The translations under genes and the position numbers were made by a program. DNA of 35,194 bases from Cellulomonas biazotea (lineage in GTDB: Bacteria; Actinomycetota; Actinomycetes; Actinomycetales; Cellulomonadaceae): positions 1 to 35,194 of the forward strand of contig NZ_BIMR01000141.1 in NCBI RefSeq assembly GCF_004306155.1, in the 5' to 3' direction. Shown piece by piece: positions 22,327 through 29,976 of this stretch. Numbering within the stretch: the stretch's first letter is position 1; each line of letters begins with the position of its first letter. The notes under the pieces were generated by a model. It searched no databases, had not been told where the DNA came from, and was given only the letters and a program-made list of their open reading frames with translations.

Positions 22327-23169
22327 TCAGGACGCCGACGGCACGTAGTCGAACGTGTCGGGGTCCGGACCGGTCCGCTCGCCGCGGTCGAGCCCGTCGA
22401 TGTCCGCCATGTCCGTGGCCGACAGCTCGAAGTCGAACAGGGCGAAGTTCTCCTCCATGCGGCTGCGCGTCACCGACTTGGGGAACACGACGTCGCCCCG
22501 CTGCAGGTGCCAGCGCAGCGTGACCTGCGCGGGCGTCCGGTCGAGCTGCCGGGCGACTCGCACGAGGGTCGGGTCGTCGAGCACCTTGCCCTGCGCGATG
22601 GGCGACCACGCCTCCGTCGCGATGCCGAGCTCGGCGCCGACCGCGCGGACCTCGTCGTTGCGCAGGTACGGGTGGACCTCGACCTGGTTGACCGCGGGGA
22701 CGACCGTCGTCTCGGCCCGCAGGCGGCGCAGGTGCGACGGCTGGAAGTTCGAGACGCCGATCGACCGGGCGCGGCCCGAGGCGTAGATCTCCTCGAGCGT
22801 CCGCCAGCGCGCGACGTAGTCGGCGACGGTCGGCAGCGGCCAGTGGATGAGGAACAGGTCGACGTGGTCGGTGCCGAGCGCGTCGAGCGACTCCTGGAAG
22901 GCGAGCAGCGCCGACTCGTGGTCGAGGTACCCGTTGTTGAGCTTCGTCGTGACGAACACGTCCGACCGGGCCAGCCCCGACTCGGCGAGCGCCTCGCCGA
23001 CACCGCGCTCGTTGCCGTACATCTGCGCGGTGTCGAGGTGCCGGTAGCCGACGTCGAGCGCCTGCAGGACGACGTCCTTCGTCTCCTCCGGCGGGACCTG
23101 GAAGACCCCGAAGCCGAGCTGCGGGATCTCGACGCCGTTGTTGAGCGTGAGCGTGGGGACCGTGGTCAT
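22327..23169 (-). CDS. Aldo/keto reductase (2,5-diketo-D-gluconate reductase-like)
   Basis: 280 residues from ATG 23169, ten nt after AGGAGG. The AKR TIM barrel is unmistakable: LNNGVEIPQLGFGVFQVPPE, then GYRHLDTAQMYGNERGVGEA with catalytic Asp and Tyr, VFVTTKLNN with Lys, and DLFLIHWPLP with His, completing the catalytic tetrad. IGVSNFQPSHLRRL and VNQVEVHPYLRNDEV are substrate-side signatures, and FPKSVTRSRMEENFALFDF forms the NADPH-binding end. It reduces carbonyl compounds with NADPH; the closest characterised group is the Dkg-like reductases. The divergent neighbour at 23429 encodes a dienelactone-hydrolase-like protein. Confidence 0.95.
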   Translation of the reverse strand: MTTVPTLTLNNGVEIPQLGFGVFQVPPEETKDVVLQALDVGYRHLDTAQMYGNERGVGEALAESGLARSDVFVTTKLNNGYLDHESALLAFQESLDALGTDHVDLFLIHWPLPTVADYVARWRTLEEIYASGRARSIGVSNFQPSHLRRLRAETTVVPAVNQVEVHPYLRNDEVRAVGAELGIATEAWSPIAQGKVLDDPTLVRVARQLDRTPAQVTLRWHLQRGDVVFPKSVTRSRMEENFALFDFELSATDMADIDGLDRGERTGPDPDTFDYVPSAS

Positions 23170-23308
23170 GACGGTGGTGCCTCCTGTCGTGCGGGTGCGG
23201 CGGGCGGCCGGGCGGTGGTGCCGCGGACCGGCGGTGCGCCCGCCGTCCATGAGAACGCGCCGCGCGGCGGAGCGCACGCGGGCCGGGACTGTCCGGCCGG
23301 GTGGTGGT

Positions 23309-23370
23309 GCGCGGGTGTGCCGGTGCCAGCAGGCAGCGACGGCGCGCGGGTGTCGGTGCCCGCTGGCAGG
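23309..23370. promoter_or_regulatory. Repeats in the divergent promoter region
   Basis: Two imperfect direct copies, 23309-23336 and 23344-23370, each start GCGCGGGTGT and end in a GGCA-containing stretch; within them TGCCAGC (23324-23330) and GCTGGCA (23362-23368) form an inverted pair 31 bp apart. This may be an operator shared by the aldo/keto reductase and hydrolase genes; no regulator gene is adjacent. Confidence 0.3.
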
Positions 23371-23428
23371 CTCGTCGCGTCGAGGGTGCCGGTCCGCGGC
23401 GCCCGTCCCCGAGTCGCCGGAGGTCGTC

Positions 23429-24007
23429 GTGGCCGAGGTCGTGCTGTTCCACCACGCGCAGGGTCTGACGCCCGGCGTCCAGACGTTCGCGGAGACGCTG
23501 CGGGTCGCGGGGCACACGGTGCACGTGCCCGACGTGTACGACGGCCGGACGTTCGACGACCTCGACGCGGGGATCGCGTACGCCGAGCAGGTGGGCTTCC
23601 AGGAGGTCGTCGACCGCGGCGTGCGGGCCGTCGCCGACCTGCCGCCCGCGCTCGTCGTGATCGGGTTCTCGTTGGGCGTCATGGCCGCGCAGACGGTCGT
23701 GCAGAAGCGGCCCGGGACGGTCGCGGCGGTGCTCGTCGGCTCGTGCGTCCCGCCGGAGGCCCTCGGTGGCGCGTGGCCCGACCGGGTGCCGCTGCAGGTG
23801 CACGGCATGGACGCCGACCCGGTCTTCGTCGGCGAGGGCGACCTCGACGCGGCCCGCGACCTCGTCGACGCGGTGCCCGACGGCGAGCTGTTCCTCTACC
23901 CGGGCGACGCGCACCTGTTCATGGACGCGAGCCTGCCCGCCTACGACGAGGACGCCGCGGCCCTCCTGCGCGAGCGCGTCCTGACGTTCCTCTCCCGCGT
24001 CGCCTGA
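23429..24007 (+). CDS. Dienelactone hydrolase-family alpha/beta hydrolase
   Basis: 192 residues from GTG 23429, five nt after GGAGG (23419-23423). The opening VAEVVLFHHAQGLTPGVQTF, with VHVPDVYDGRTFDDLDAGIA and VVIGFSLGVMAAQ, matches actinobacterial dienelactone-hydrolase-like proteins. The nucleophile elbow reads GFSLG, so it carries Ser where classical dienelactone hydrolases have Cys. HGMDADPVF supplies the catalytic Asp and GDAHLFMD the His. It is a cytoplasmic esterase or lactonase of unknown substrate. It is divergent from the aldo/keto reductase gene and followed 62 bp later by the toxin-antitoxin pair. Confidence 0.88.
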   Translation: MAEVVLFHHAQGLTPGVQTFAETLRVAGHTVHVPDVYDGRTFDDLDAGIAYAEQVGFQEVVDRGVRAVADLPPALVVIGFSLGVMAAQTVVQKRPGTVAAVLVGSCVPPEALGGAWPDRVPLQVHGMDADPVFVGEGDLDAARDLVDAVPDGELFLYPGDAHLFMDASLPAYDEDAAALLRERVLTFLSRVA

Positions 24008-24044
24008 TCGCCGTCGCCCGGACGCTCCACGCCACGTCCGCCGT

Positions 24045-24063
24045 GTAGCACCTGTGCTACGTT
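24045..24063 (+). promoter_or_regulatory. Palindromic operator overlapping the -10 box of the toxin-antitoxin operon
   Basis: GTAGCAC (24045-24051) and GTGCTAC (24054-24060) form a perfect inverted repeat with a 2-bp centre. The -10 box TACGTT (24058-24063) overlaps its right arm and ends 6 nt before the ATG, so the antitoxin or the antitoxin-toxin complex bound here would block transcription. Confidence 0.7.
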
Positions 24064-24069
24064 CGTGGC

Positions 24070-24321
24070 ATGGGGACGGTCGTGGGGCTACGGGAGCTGC
24101 GCCAGCACGCGAGCGACGTGATCCGCCGCGTCGAGTCGGGCGAGCGTGTCACCGTGACCGTCTCCGGGCGGAGCGTCGCGGAGATCGGCCCCGTCGTGGA
24201 GTCGTCCTGGCGCCGGTACGACGAGATCGCCGGCCTCTGGGTCGGCGCCCGGTACGGCGAGCTCGACCGTGACGCGTTCGACGACAGCCTCCGCGACCCG
24301 TTCGACGGCACGGGTCGATGA
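24070..24321 (+). CDS. Phd/YefM-family antitoxin
   Basis: 83 residues from ATG 24070, apparently leaderless. The N-terminal DNA-binding and dimerisation domain is typical: VGLRELRQHASDVIRRVESG, then ERVTVTVSGRSVAEIGPV. The C-terminal ~35 residues are acidic (YDEIAGLW through DDSLRDPFDG) and should wrap the toxin active site. The stop overlaps the toxin start by 4 bp (ATGA), so the pair is translationally coupled. The palindrome at 24045-24060 is the likely autoregulatory site. The pair is of the VapBC class by its toxin, with a Phd-type antitoxin as is common in actinobacteria. Confidence 0.92.
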   Translation: MGTVVGLRELRQHASDVIRRVESGERVTVTVSGRSVAEIGPVVESSWRRYDEIAGLWVGARYGELDRDAFDDSLRDPFDGTGR

Positions 24322-24698
24322 GGGCGGTCCTCGACACGAACCTGCTCGTCGCGGACCGGTTCGTGCCGACGGCCGGCGACGACTACGCGATCAGCGCCGT
24401 GAGCCTCGCCGAGCTGCACCACGGCGTCCTGGTCGCGGACGACCGTCAGCGGGCCGAACGCCTACGGCGGCTCGCCGCCGTCGAGCGCACGTTCACCCCG
24501 CTCCCGGTCGATGCCGCGGTGGCGGCCGCGTACGGCGAGATCGCCGCCGCCGTCCGGGCGAGCGGACGGCAGCCCCGCGCGCGGCAGATGGACCTGCTGA
24601 TCGCCGCGACCGCGCGTGCGCACGGCGCGACGCTCCTGACCTCGAACATCGCGGACTTCGTCGGCCTGCGGGGGGTCGTCGACGTGCGCGAGCCCTGA
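24318..24698 (+). CDS. PIN-domain ribonuclease toxin, VapC family
   Basis: 126 residues. The PIN-domain acidic residues can be placed: D6 in AVLDTNLLV, E32 in SLAELHHGV, D92 in RQMDLLIAATA and D113 in SNIADF, with N110 nearby. These coordinate metal for endoribonuclease activity; VapC toxins cut tRNA or rRNA and stop translation when not held by the antitoxin. The start overlaps the antitoxin stop (ATGA). All catalytic positions are intact, so the toxin is probably active. The RNA target cannot be read from the sequence. Confidence 0.93.
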   Translation: MRAVLDTNLLVADRFVPTAGDDYAISAVSLAELHHGVLVADDRQRAERLRRLAAVERTFTPLPVDAAVAAAYGEIAAAVRASGRQPRARQMDLLIAATARAHGATLLTSNIADFVGLRGVVDVREP

Positions 24699-24829
24699 GT
24701 CGCCGCTCGCGCGGGTGACGTGCGGCGTCGGATCGGGTGACGCCGCCGCCGGGCGCTCACGGCCGGTCCGCACGCTGCCGATGGCACGGGCAGGCGCGGG
24801 CTTCGTCGCGCCGTCGACGAGGGGGAGAC

Positions 24830-25483
24830 GTGCTCACATCGCTGGACTGCTCGTACGGGGGGTGCGCGTCCGACGCCTACGTCGGCGGGTACCTCGTCGG
24901 CGTGATCGTGATGTACGCGATCGCCCTCGCGGTCGGCATCTGGATCTACAAGCGCATCCTCAACAAGGCGGGCTACAGCGCCTGGTGGATGCTGCTCATG
25001 CTCGTCCCCATCGGGAACCTGGTCGCGCTCATCCTGTTCGCCGCGAAGGAGTGGCCGATCGAGGCCGAGCTCCGTCAGGCCCGCAGCCTGCTGCTGCTGA
25101 CGCAGTCCGGTGGCGGCGGGTACGGCGGGGCGCCGCAGAGCCGCTTCGGTACGCCGGCCCCGGCGCCCTTCGGTGCGACCCCGTCGTACGGCGGCGACCC
25201 GCGGTTCGGCTCGGCGCCGGCGCAGGACGCCCCCCCGGCGTACGGGACTCCCGCGCCGTACGGTGCGACCCCGTACGACGCCGCCCCGCCGTACGGTGCG
25301 GCTCCGTCGTACGGTGCGACACCGCCCGCCGGCACGATCCCGATGTTCGGCGACGCCACCCCCGCGTACGGCGCGACACCACTGCCCACGGGCACCCCGC
25401 CGTACGGCTCCGGCTTCGGCGCCCAGCCGCCGACGGCGACGACCGACTCGTGGGCCCCGCCGGAGACGCCCCCGCGCTGGTGA
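24830..25483 (+). CDS. Membrane protein with Tyr-Gly-Ala-Pro-rich C-terminal tail
   Basis: 217 residues from GTG 24830, directly after a GGGGGAG; the spacing is short, so the start is uncertain and the frame is open to 24737. Two membrane segments are visible: YLVGVIVMYAIALAVGIWIY (about 20-42) and WWMLLMLVPIGNLVALILFA (about 50-72). The rest, from about 85, is low-complexity sequence rich in PYGA, SYGA and AYGA units, ending ETPPRW. Membrane proteins with KAGYSxWW...PIGN segments and disordered Pro/Tyr tails are common in actinobacteria without a known role. No family function can be assigned. Confidence 0.7.
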   Translation: MLTSLDCSYGGCASDAYVGGYLVGVIVMYAIALAVGIWIYKRILNKAGYSAWWMLLMLVPIGNLVALILFAAKEWPIEAELRQARSLLLLTQSGGGGYGGAPQSRFGTPAPAPFGATPSYGGDPRFGSAPAQDAPPAYGTPAPYGATPYDAAPPYGAAPSYGATPPAGTIPMFGDATPAYGATPLPTGTPPYGSGFGAQPPTATTDSWAPPETPPRW

Positions 25484-25527
25484 CGCCTCGCGACGTCCGC
25501 CGGTGGTGGCCGTCGCGCTGAGGACGA

Positions 25528-25554
25528 CGGCGCCTCGCGGCGGTCGAGGCGCCG
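25528..25554. terminator. Bidirectional hairpin terminator
   Basis: CGGCGCCTCG (25528-25537) and CGAGGCGCCG (25545-25554) pair over 10 bp around a 7-nt loop, between convergent stops at 25483 and 25559. Confidence 0.75.
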
Positions 25555-25558
25555 GGCG

Positions 25559-26419
25559 TCAGCGAGCGGACGGCACCCCGCCCGTCCGTCCGGTGGAGCG
25601 GGCGACGAGCGTCGTCACCACCGGCGCGAGCAGCGCGACCGCGGCGGCGACGCCCGCGGCGACGGCCACGACGTCGTCGCGCGGCTCGCCCGTCGAGCGT
25701 CCGACGGCGATCCACGCGAGGCCCCACGACAGCGCCAGGCCGATCGCGACCGCGAGCACGGCCCGGTGCCGGGCGAACACCGCGTAGACGACGGACAGCG
25801 CCGCCGCGAGCGCCAGGACGATGACCGACCACGCCGTCGCGCCCAGCCCCAGCCCGCCGACGTCGGCAGCGACGAGGGTCGCGGCGATGTTGGCGAGCGT
25901 CGCGACGCTGACCCAGCCGAGGTACAGCCCGACGGTCCCGTCGGTGACGACGGCCTGCCCGGCGGAGTCCGGGGGCGTCCGCACGAGCCGGACCAGCAGC
26001 ACCGCGAGCACCGTGAGCAGCGCGGCGATGACGACGACGGACGCGACGATCCAGCCCTGCTGCACGACGCCGATCCACACCGCGTTGAGCAGCATCGACA
26101 CGAGCACCCACCAGCCCGTCTGCCGCAGCCGGGGCACCGAGCCGTTGCGGGGGAGCGCCTGGTAGACGGCGTAGGCGACGAGCCCCAGGTAGATGACGGA
26201 CCAGATGCGGAACGCGGGCGACGCCGGCGCGAGCGGGGTGGCGTCGGCGGACAGCGCACCGCCCGCGGCGTCCTCGACCTGCTGCCCGCCGAACGCCCCG
26301 GAGCCGATGGCGGCGCCCGCGACCGCGACGAGGGAGCCGACGACGACGACGACCTGCCGGAGCCGGTCGGACGACGTCGGGGCGAGCGGGACGGGTCCGG
26401 ACGCGGTGACGGAGGTCAT
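25559..26419 (-). CDS. TspO/MBR-related integral membrane protein
   Basis: 286 residues from ATG 26419, with AGGGTGG five nt upstream. About seven to nine hydrophobic segments are visible. The central part FRIWSVIYLGLVAYAVYQAL, then LNAVWIGVVQQGW and TVGLYLGWVSVATLANIAAT, follows the long actinobacterial proteins usually annotated as tryptophan-rich sensory (TspO/MBR) proteins, although they are almost twice the length of classical TspO. Classical TspO binds tetrapyrroles; ligand binding by this longer group is not established. It is the last gene of a loose minus-strand run (29203 to 25559). Confidence 0.7.
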   Translation of the reverse strand: MTSVTASGPVPLAPTSSDRLRQVVVVVGSLVAVAGAAIGSGAFGGQQVEDAAGGALSADATPLAPASPAFRIWSVIYLGLVAYAVYQALPRNGSVPRLRQTGWWVLVSMLLNAVWIGVVQQGWIVASVVVIAALLTVLAVLLVRLVRTPPDSAGQAVVTDGTVGLYLGWVSVATLANIAATLVAADVGGLGLGATAWSVIVLALAAALSVVYAVFARHRAVLAVAIGLALSWGLAWIAVGRSTGEPRDDVVAVAAGVAAAVALLAPVVTTLVARSTGRTGGVPSAR

Positions 26420-26553
26420 GCGGTCCACCCTGCCCACCACGCGGCGGTCCGGCATCCGGAGCGTTCGTGACGAGGCGGCCTGGCCGACCACGGTCGGCGG
26501 CGCGCCGCCGGGCGCACCCGACCACCGCCGGCGTCGAGCGCGCCCACGGGTGC

Positions 26554-26605
26554 GACCAGCGCTACCAGCGCTGCGCCCTCGGGGTGGGACCAGCGCTACC
26601 AGCGC
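26554..26605. repeat. 18-bp direct repeat containing a stop codon
   Basis: GACCAGCGCTACCAGCGC occurs at 26554-26571 and 26588-26605. The second copy contains the TAG stop of the minus-strand gene at 26596, so the first copy repeats the end of that gene (coding ..RW-stop) downstream. It looks like a small duplication of the gene's 3' end. Confidence 0.7.
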
Positions 26606-27012
26606 GGCGGCGGCTCGACGTTCCCGTGCAGCCCCAGGTGGTCGCGCGGGGCGGCGTCGAGCTCGGGGATGCCGACGGCCTCGGCGATGCTCGCGTCGAT
26701 GGGCACGATCACGGGCCGCGCCGCGGCCGAACGCCGCCACAGGGACACGACGAGCAGCCCCAGCGCGATCGACGTCCACCCGAGCAGGAACAGGCCGAAC
26801 GCCGCCGACGCGTGGGTGCGGGGGTCGTCGGACAGGCCGCGCTGCACGACGTCGACGGCGAGCGCGCCCTGGTGGGCGAGCACCGCGGCGGTCACGAGCC
26901 GTGCCGTCCACCGCCGGCGCCGGTAGGCGAGGCGGTCGGCGACGAGCGACAGCGCGACGGCCGGCGTGTGGTCCCAGCCGTGCGCGGCGAGAGGGCGTGA
27001 GGCGTCGTCCAC
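26596..27012 (-). CDS. Small membrane protein of unknown function, ending PPPRW
   Basis: 138 residues from GTG 27012, with GAGGA five nt upstream. Two hydrophobic segments are likely: about 38-55 (WTARLVTAAVLAHQGALAVD) and about 68-90 (AAFGLFLLGWTSIALGLLVV). A basic stretch RRRRW precedes the first and RRSAAARP follows the second. No family recognised. The C-terminal tail is soluble and ends EPPPRW. The gene lies between a secreted TIM-barrel-like protein (63 bp upstream) and the TspO-related gene on the same strand. Confidence 0.6.
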   Translation of the reverse strand: MDDASRPLAAHGWDHTPAVALSLVADRLAYRRRRWTARLVTAAVLAHQGALAVDVVQRGLSDDPRTHASAAFGLFLLGWTSIALGLLVVSLWRRSAAARPVIVPIDASIAEAVGIPELDAAPRDHLGLHGNVEPPPRW

Positions 27013-27075
27013 GGCGGTCCTCGTCTGTCGCCCGGTCGCCGCGGGTGGGCCGTCAGGCGCGCGTCACGCGGCCGG

Positions 27076-28089
27076 TCAGCCGCGGTCGATGAGGTCGCGC
27101 CACGCCTCGTAGTGCTGCACCGCGATGCCGCGGAACCACGAGTGGCCCTGCAGCGCGACGGCGACCTCCTGTGCCTCGGCCTCCAGGGCGGCCGCGCCGT
27201 CGTCGTAGAACGTGAACTCGGCCCCGCCGGCGACGCCGGGCGTGTCCGTCTCCAGGCCGATCGTGTACGGCGTGGCGGCGGCCTCGGCCGCGGCGACGGC
27301 CGGGGCGGACTTGGCGAGGATGCCGGTGTCGCCCTCGGCGTGGTCGATGAACGTGACGATGCCGATGCGGTCGACGCGTGCGAGGACGGCGTCGAACAGG
27401 GTTCCGGAGCCCTCAGGGTTCGCGAGGGTCGTCAGCCACCACGGGGCGTCGACGGCCAGGTCGACGCCGGCGGGCATCGCGGCCCGCACGACGTCCAGCA
27501 TGTGCAGCCACTGCGCGCTCGCGGCGGCGGGGTCCGTCTGCCACGCGGGGAGCGTCCACGGCTCGACGTCGAGCTGCACGTGCGTGACAGGGCGGTCGTG
27601 CGTCGCGGCGGTCATCCACTGCACGGCGAGCGCGGGGTTCTCGAGCCACGGCGGGTCACCGCCGAGGACGCCGGCGTCGATGCCGGCCACGTCGAGCGCG
27701 ACGAGCGTGTCGGTCATCCAGGTCGCGACCGGGCCCTCGTCGGACGCCCACGGGGCCGACACGTGGATGGTCTGCAGGCCGTGCTGCGTGGCGAAGTCGA
27801 CGAGCGCCGTCGGCGTCGCGAACACGTACCCCGTACCGCGGCCGTCCTGCGACGGGTCGACGGAGTTGTCCCACAGCCACATCGCGGTGATCGCGGACAC
27901 GGACGTCGGCTCGGTCACGTCGGACCCTCCCGTCGGCGCGCTGACGGGGTCAGCCTGCCCGACGGACGGGTCGGCGGCACCTGCGGGGGCGTCGGTCGCG
28001 GAGGCGACGGCCGGGGCGACGAGGCCCAGGGTCACGGCGGCGACGACGGTCGCCCCGACGGACATCGTGCGGCGGAGGTGGGTCCTCAT
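27076..28089 (-). CDS. Secreted protein with a probable TIM-barrel, glycosidase-like fold
   Basis: 337 residues from ATG 28089, just after GGGAGACC; the frame is open far upstream only as a shadow of the WYL gene. A clear Sec signal peptide is present: MRTHLRR, then VGATVVAAVTLGLVAPAVAS and a cut near ASA-TD. The mature part has alternating strands and helices with conserved-looking acidic and aromatic residues: AITAMWLWDN, THVQLDVEPWTLPAW, VDLAVDAPWWL, RIGIVTFIDHAEG, YTIGLETDTPG and FRGIAVQHYEAW. This order (LDVEPW, GLETD) resembles glycosidase-type barrels with Asp/Glu at strand ends, but no named family can be given. The 157-bp gap upstream presumably holds its promoter. Confidence 0.75.
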   Translation of the reverse strand: MRTHLRRTMSVGATVVAAVTLGLVAPAVASATDAPAGAADPSVGQADPVSAPTGGSDVTEPTSVSAITAMWLWDNSVDPSQDGRGTGYVFATPTALVDFATQHGLQTIHVSAPWASDEGPVATWMTDTLVALDVAGIDAGVLGGDPPWLENPALAVQWMTAATHDRPVTHVQLDVEPWTLPAWQTDPAAASAQWLHMLDVVRAAMPAGVDLAVDAPWWLTTLANPEGSGTLFDAVLARVDRIGIVTFIDHAEGDTGILAKSAPAVAAAEAAATPYTIGLETDTPGVAGGAEFTFYDDGAAALEAEAQEVAVALQGHSWFRGIAVQHYEAWRDLIDRG

Positions 28090-28246
28090 GGTCTCCCGAT
28101 CGGTCGAGGGCGCGCCGAAGTCGCGCCGAGAGAGGGGGTTCTTCACGAGTGTCCCCCGTCCGGGTGAACCGTTTTCGGGCCTTTCGTCCGCAGATGCGGC
28201 GTTGGTGCTGGTCAGCGCGTCGCGACGAGCGCGTCTGTGGGACCGG

Positions 28247-29203
28247 TCACGTGTCGTCCTCGCCGGCCGCGTCGAGCATCCGGCGGCCGAGCGCGCGCGT
28301 CGTCGCCCGGAGCTCCGGCCCGCCCAGCACGCGGTACGGGCGCGGCAGCCGGACGAGCTGCTCGGCGAACCACCAGGGGTTGCTCGTGCTCCCCACCAGG
28401 CGCGTCGTGCCCGCGTCGACGGCCGCCAGACGTCCGAGCGCGGGGGAGACGCAGCGGGCGACGTCGTCGAGCGGCGCCTCGATGAGGACCTCCGCGGCGT
28501 ACTCCCACCCGACCGACAGGTGCTCCTCGAGGACGGCCACGGCGTCGAGGTCGGCGGGCGGCGCGAAGGGCTCGTCGAGGACCTCCGCCGCGCGCACCCG
28601 GTCGACCCGGTACGCGCGCACGTCGTCGCGGGCGGTCCGGCACAGCAGGTACCAGCGGCCGTGCCGGACGACGACGGACCACGGCTCGACGGTCTGCTCC
28701 CACTCGCTGCCGGCCTCGGACCGGTAGGTGAGGCGGACCCGGCGGTGCCGCGCGCACCCGTCGACCAGGACGGACGTCGTCGCGGGGTCGGGGCGTGCGG
28801 CCGCCCGGTCGGGGGCGGGCGCGGTGGTCCGCCGCACGACCTCCGCCTGCGTCGCGACGCCCTCGGGCAGGGCACGGACGAGCTTGCCGAGCGCCTCGCC
28901 CGCGGGGTCGTCGGGGTCGGACGCGTCGTGGTGGCCGTCGAGCACCGCCATGACGAGCGCGAGCGCCTCGGCGGCGCTGAACCGGACCGGCGCGAGCCGC
29001 ACGCCCCGCCCGACGCGGTACCCGCCGTACCGGCCGCGCACCGACTCCACGGGGATGTCAGCCTCGCGCAGGATGCCGACATAGCGGCGCGCGGCCCGCT
29101 CGGTCACGCCGAGCTTGTCGGCGAGCTGCGCGGCGGTGATGCCCGGGTGGCTCTGGACGAGCTCGAGCGTCAGCAGGGCCCGGGCGGTCGGGCTGGTGTC
29201 CAT
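28247..29203 (-). CDS. WYL-domain transcriptional regulator (YafY/DeoR-like)
   Basis: 318 residues from ATG 29203, with GGGAGG four nt upstream. The N-terminal HTH_11 domain (about 1-60) contains PGITAAQLADKLGVTERAAR and VESVRGRYGGYRVGRG. The WYL domain follows (about 135-210), including VRLTYRSEAGSEWEQTVEPW, then RHGRWYLLCRTARDDVRAYR, where WYLLC gives the domain its name. The C-terminal WCX part covers the last ~100 residues. WYL proteins sense nucleic-acid or nucleotide ligands in some cases. It is divergent from the first DUF664/DinB gene (69 bp between starts), an arrangement in which the regulator often controls the DinB gene. Confidence 0.93.
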   Translation of the reverse strand: MDTSPTARALLTLELVQSHPGITAAQLADKLGVTERAARRYVGILREADIPVESVRGRYGGYRVGRGVRLAPVRFSAAEALALVMAVLDGHHDASDPDDPAGEALGKLVRALPEGVATQAEVVRRTTAPAPDRAAARPDPATTSVLVDGCARHRRVRLTYRSEAGSEWEQTVEPWSVVVRHGRWYLLCRTARDDVRAYRVDRVRAAEVLDEPFAPPADLDAVAVLEEHLSVGWEYAAEVLIEAPLDDVARCVSPALGRLAAVDAGTTRLVGSTSNPWWFAEQLVRLPRPYRVLGGPELRATTRALGRRMLDAAGEDDT

Positions 29204-29259
29204 CGACCCTCCCGGCAGATCGCGTGGGCATCCGGAAGCAGAACGTCCGGGATCGACCC

Positions 29260-29265
29260 TAGCGT
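29260..29265 (+). promoter_or_regulatory. -10 box TAGCGT of the first DUF664/DinB gene
   Basis: TAGCGT ends 7 nt before the ATG at 29273. No ribosome-binding site is present, so the transcript is probably leaderless. Confidence 0.6.
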
Positions 29266-29272
29266 GCCGACC

Positions 29273-29842
29273 ATGACGCCGAACACGACCCCGAACACCC
29301 TGTCCACCGTCATCACCGAGCCGTCCATGACCGCCGGCGAGGTCGAGATGATGCTCTTCTCGCTCGAGCGTGCCCGCGCGCAGTTCGCGTGGAAGGTCGG
29401 TGGTCTCGACGCCGACGCCCTGCGCCGCCCGTTCCCGCCGTCCGCCATGACCCTCGGCGGACTCGTCAAGCACCTCGCGCTGGTCGAGGAGATGAAGATG
29501 GCCGAGTTCGTCGACGGCCGGCACCTCGAGGCACCGTGGCGGCAGGAGAACTTCCAGGCCGACCCCGACTGGGACTGGCACTCCGCGGCCGACGACACCC
29601 CCGAGGAGCTCTACGCGCTGTGGCAGCGAGCCGTCGCGCGCTCGCGCGCCGGGTGGGCGGACGCCCTCGCGCGGGGCGGCCTCGACCAGCCGTCGCTGTT
29701 CGTCCTCCCCGACGGCTCGTCCCCGAACCTCCGGCGCGTGCTCGTCGACCTCTCCGACGAGTACGCCCGCCATACCGGGCACGCCGACCTGTTCCGCGAG
29801 GCCGTCGACGGCCTCGTCGGGGAGGACCCGCCCCAGCCGTGA
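29273..29842 (+). CDS. DUF664/DinB-superfamily protein, copy 1
   Basis: 189 residues from ATG 29273. The four-helix DinB fold of the DUF664 group is recognisable: LERARAQFAWKVGGLDADAL, then MTLGGLVKHLALVEEMKMAEF with a metal-ligand His, and LVDLSDEYARHTGHADLFRE with two more His. The three His would bind a divalent metal. Related proteins include mycothiol- or bacillithiol-dependent transferases, but the activity is unknown. A hairpin terminator follows, and a paralogue starts 134 bp further on. It is divergent from the WYL regulator. Confidence 0.9.
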   Translation: MTPNTTPNTLSTVITEPSMTAGEVEMMLFSLERARAQFAWKVGGLDADALRRPFPPSAMTLGGLVKHLALVEEMKMAEFVDGRHLEAPWRQENFQADPDWDWHSAADDTPEELYALWQRAVARSRAGWADALARGGLDQPSLFVLPDGSSPNLRRVLVDLSDEYARHTGHADLFREAVDGLVGEDPPQP

Positions 29843-29850
29843 CCGCCGAC

Positions 29851-29887
29851 CCGAGGCGGCGGGCGCGGCCTCGCCCTGCCGCCTCGG
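29851..29887 (+). terminator. Hairpin terminator between the two DinB-type genes
   Basis: CCGAGGCGGC (29851-29860) and GCCGCCTCGG (29878-29887) form a perfect 10-bp stem with a 17-nt loop, 9 bp past the stop at 29842. Confidence 0.75.
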
Positions 29888-29964
29888 CCCCGTCACCTGT
29901 GGTCAGCCGGGAACGCACCCGGCGCGCGCCCCGGCCACGCGGCCCGTGCCCGCCGCGGCTCCGC

Positions 29965-29970
29965 CAGGAT
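29965..29970 (+). promoter_or_regulatory. -10 box CAGGAT of the second DUF664/DinB gene
   Basis: CAGGAT ends 6 nt before the ATG at 29977. With the hairpin upstream, it makes the second paralogue a separate transcription unit. Confidence 0.5.
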
Positions 29971-29976
29971 GGGCGG

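Noticed and set aside
23236-23428. Longer N-terminus for the dienelactone-hydrolase-like protein
   Set aside because: Translation is Arg/Pro-rich low complexity and GTG 23429 has a well-placed GGAGG.
24715-24829. N-terminal extension of the Tyr/Pro-rich membrane protein or a separate small gene
   Set aside because: Arg/Ser-rich noncoding-type translation with no ribosome-binding site; it carries no hydrophobic or conserved segment.
28090-28246. Structured RNA upstream of the secreted TIM-barrel-like gene
   Set aside because: A few A-runs and GC stretches are present, but no stable paired architecture or known motif could be traced.
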